From an uncultured Pseudomonadota bacterium (GTDB lineage Bacteria > Pseudomonadota > Alphaproteobacteria > RF32 > CAG-239), in the NCBI GenBank assembly GCA_902795745.1, contig CADBMG010000098.1, positions 1-12,813 on the forward strand: a DNA stretch of 12,813 nt. The letters run 5' to 3'. Positions 12,802 to 12,813 of the stretch are shown one piece after another. Numbering within the stretch: the stretch's first letter is position 1; the number at the start of each line of letters is the position of its first letter. Under the pieces are notes generated by a model. The model was given only the letters and a program-made list of their open reading frames with translations, was not told where the DNA came from and made no database searches. A program made the position numbers and the translations under genes.

Positions 12802-12813
12802 ATCAGCGCAAGA

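Noticed and set aside
12615..12813. tRNA-Glu 3' end as an integration (att) site
   Set aside because: The downstream partial copies lack the acceptor stem and CCA, are imperfect and inverted, and no integrase or mobile gene is visible.

Overview
The window looks like chromosomal DNA of a low-GC, probably host-associated alphaproteobacterium. The pointers are the alphaproteobacterial DUF2155 protein next to MlaD genes, an AapJ/BztA-type amino-acid binding protein, the run YggT - DUF167 - FolD, and Gram-negative envelope genes (MlaC, MlaD). Lineage is an inference from gene content, not a search result. Coding density is high, many genes overlap or touch, and no transposase, integrase, rRNA or CRISPR array is visible.

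Layout. 1-238: the last bases of a tRNA (pattern fits tRNA-Pro), its terminator, an unexplained hairpin region and a strong sigma-70-like promoter. 239-1470 (+): a 41-residue unknown ORF, a GNAT acetyltransferase and a VanY-type D,D-carboxypeptidase. 1623-2075 (+): a NADAR (YbiA-like) protein with an unusual cysteine cluster. 2178-4999 (+): a tight five-gene operon (TerB-like protein, unknown acidic protein, YggT, DUF167, FolD) preceded by a perfect inverted repeat. 5001-5657 (-): MlaC, convergent with folD and divergent from 5715-6746 (+), an amino-acid binding protein with no permease nearby. 6757-8427 (-): a three-gene overlapping operon of two tandem MlaD/MCE proteins followed by a DUF2155 protein with a long acidic tail. 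8540-12525 (+): a GldA-like ATPase, a GldF-GldG fusion and a DUF4340-like protein. 12568-12813: promoter, tRNA-Glu(UUC), terminator, and a downstream inverted pair of degraded tRNA-Glu-like sequences.

How the genes fit together. Two envelope systems dominate. MlaC (periplasmic lipid carrier) and the two MlaD proteins (inner-membrane MCE rings) belong to retrograde phospholipid transport, although the MlaE permease and MlaF ATPase are not in the window. The GldA/GldFG/DUF4340 set looks like one complete ABC-type complex with a large periplasmic domain and unknown substrate. YggT, VanY and DUF2155 are also envelope proteins. FolD is the one clear central-metabolism enzyme.

The observations most worth checking are the altered cofactor-binding residues of FolD, the cysteine-substituted NADAR protein, the coupled TerB/unknown pair with its operator-like repeat, the tandem unequal MlaD genes, and the tRNA-derived inverted repeat at the right end.
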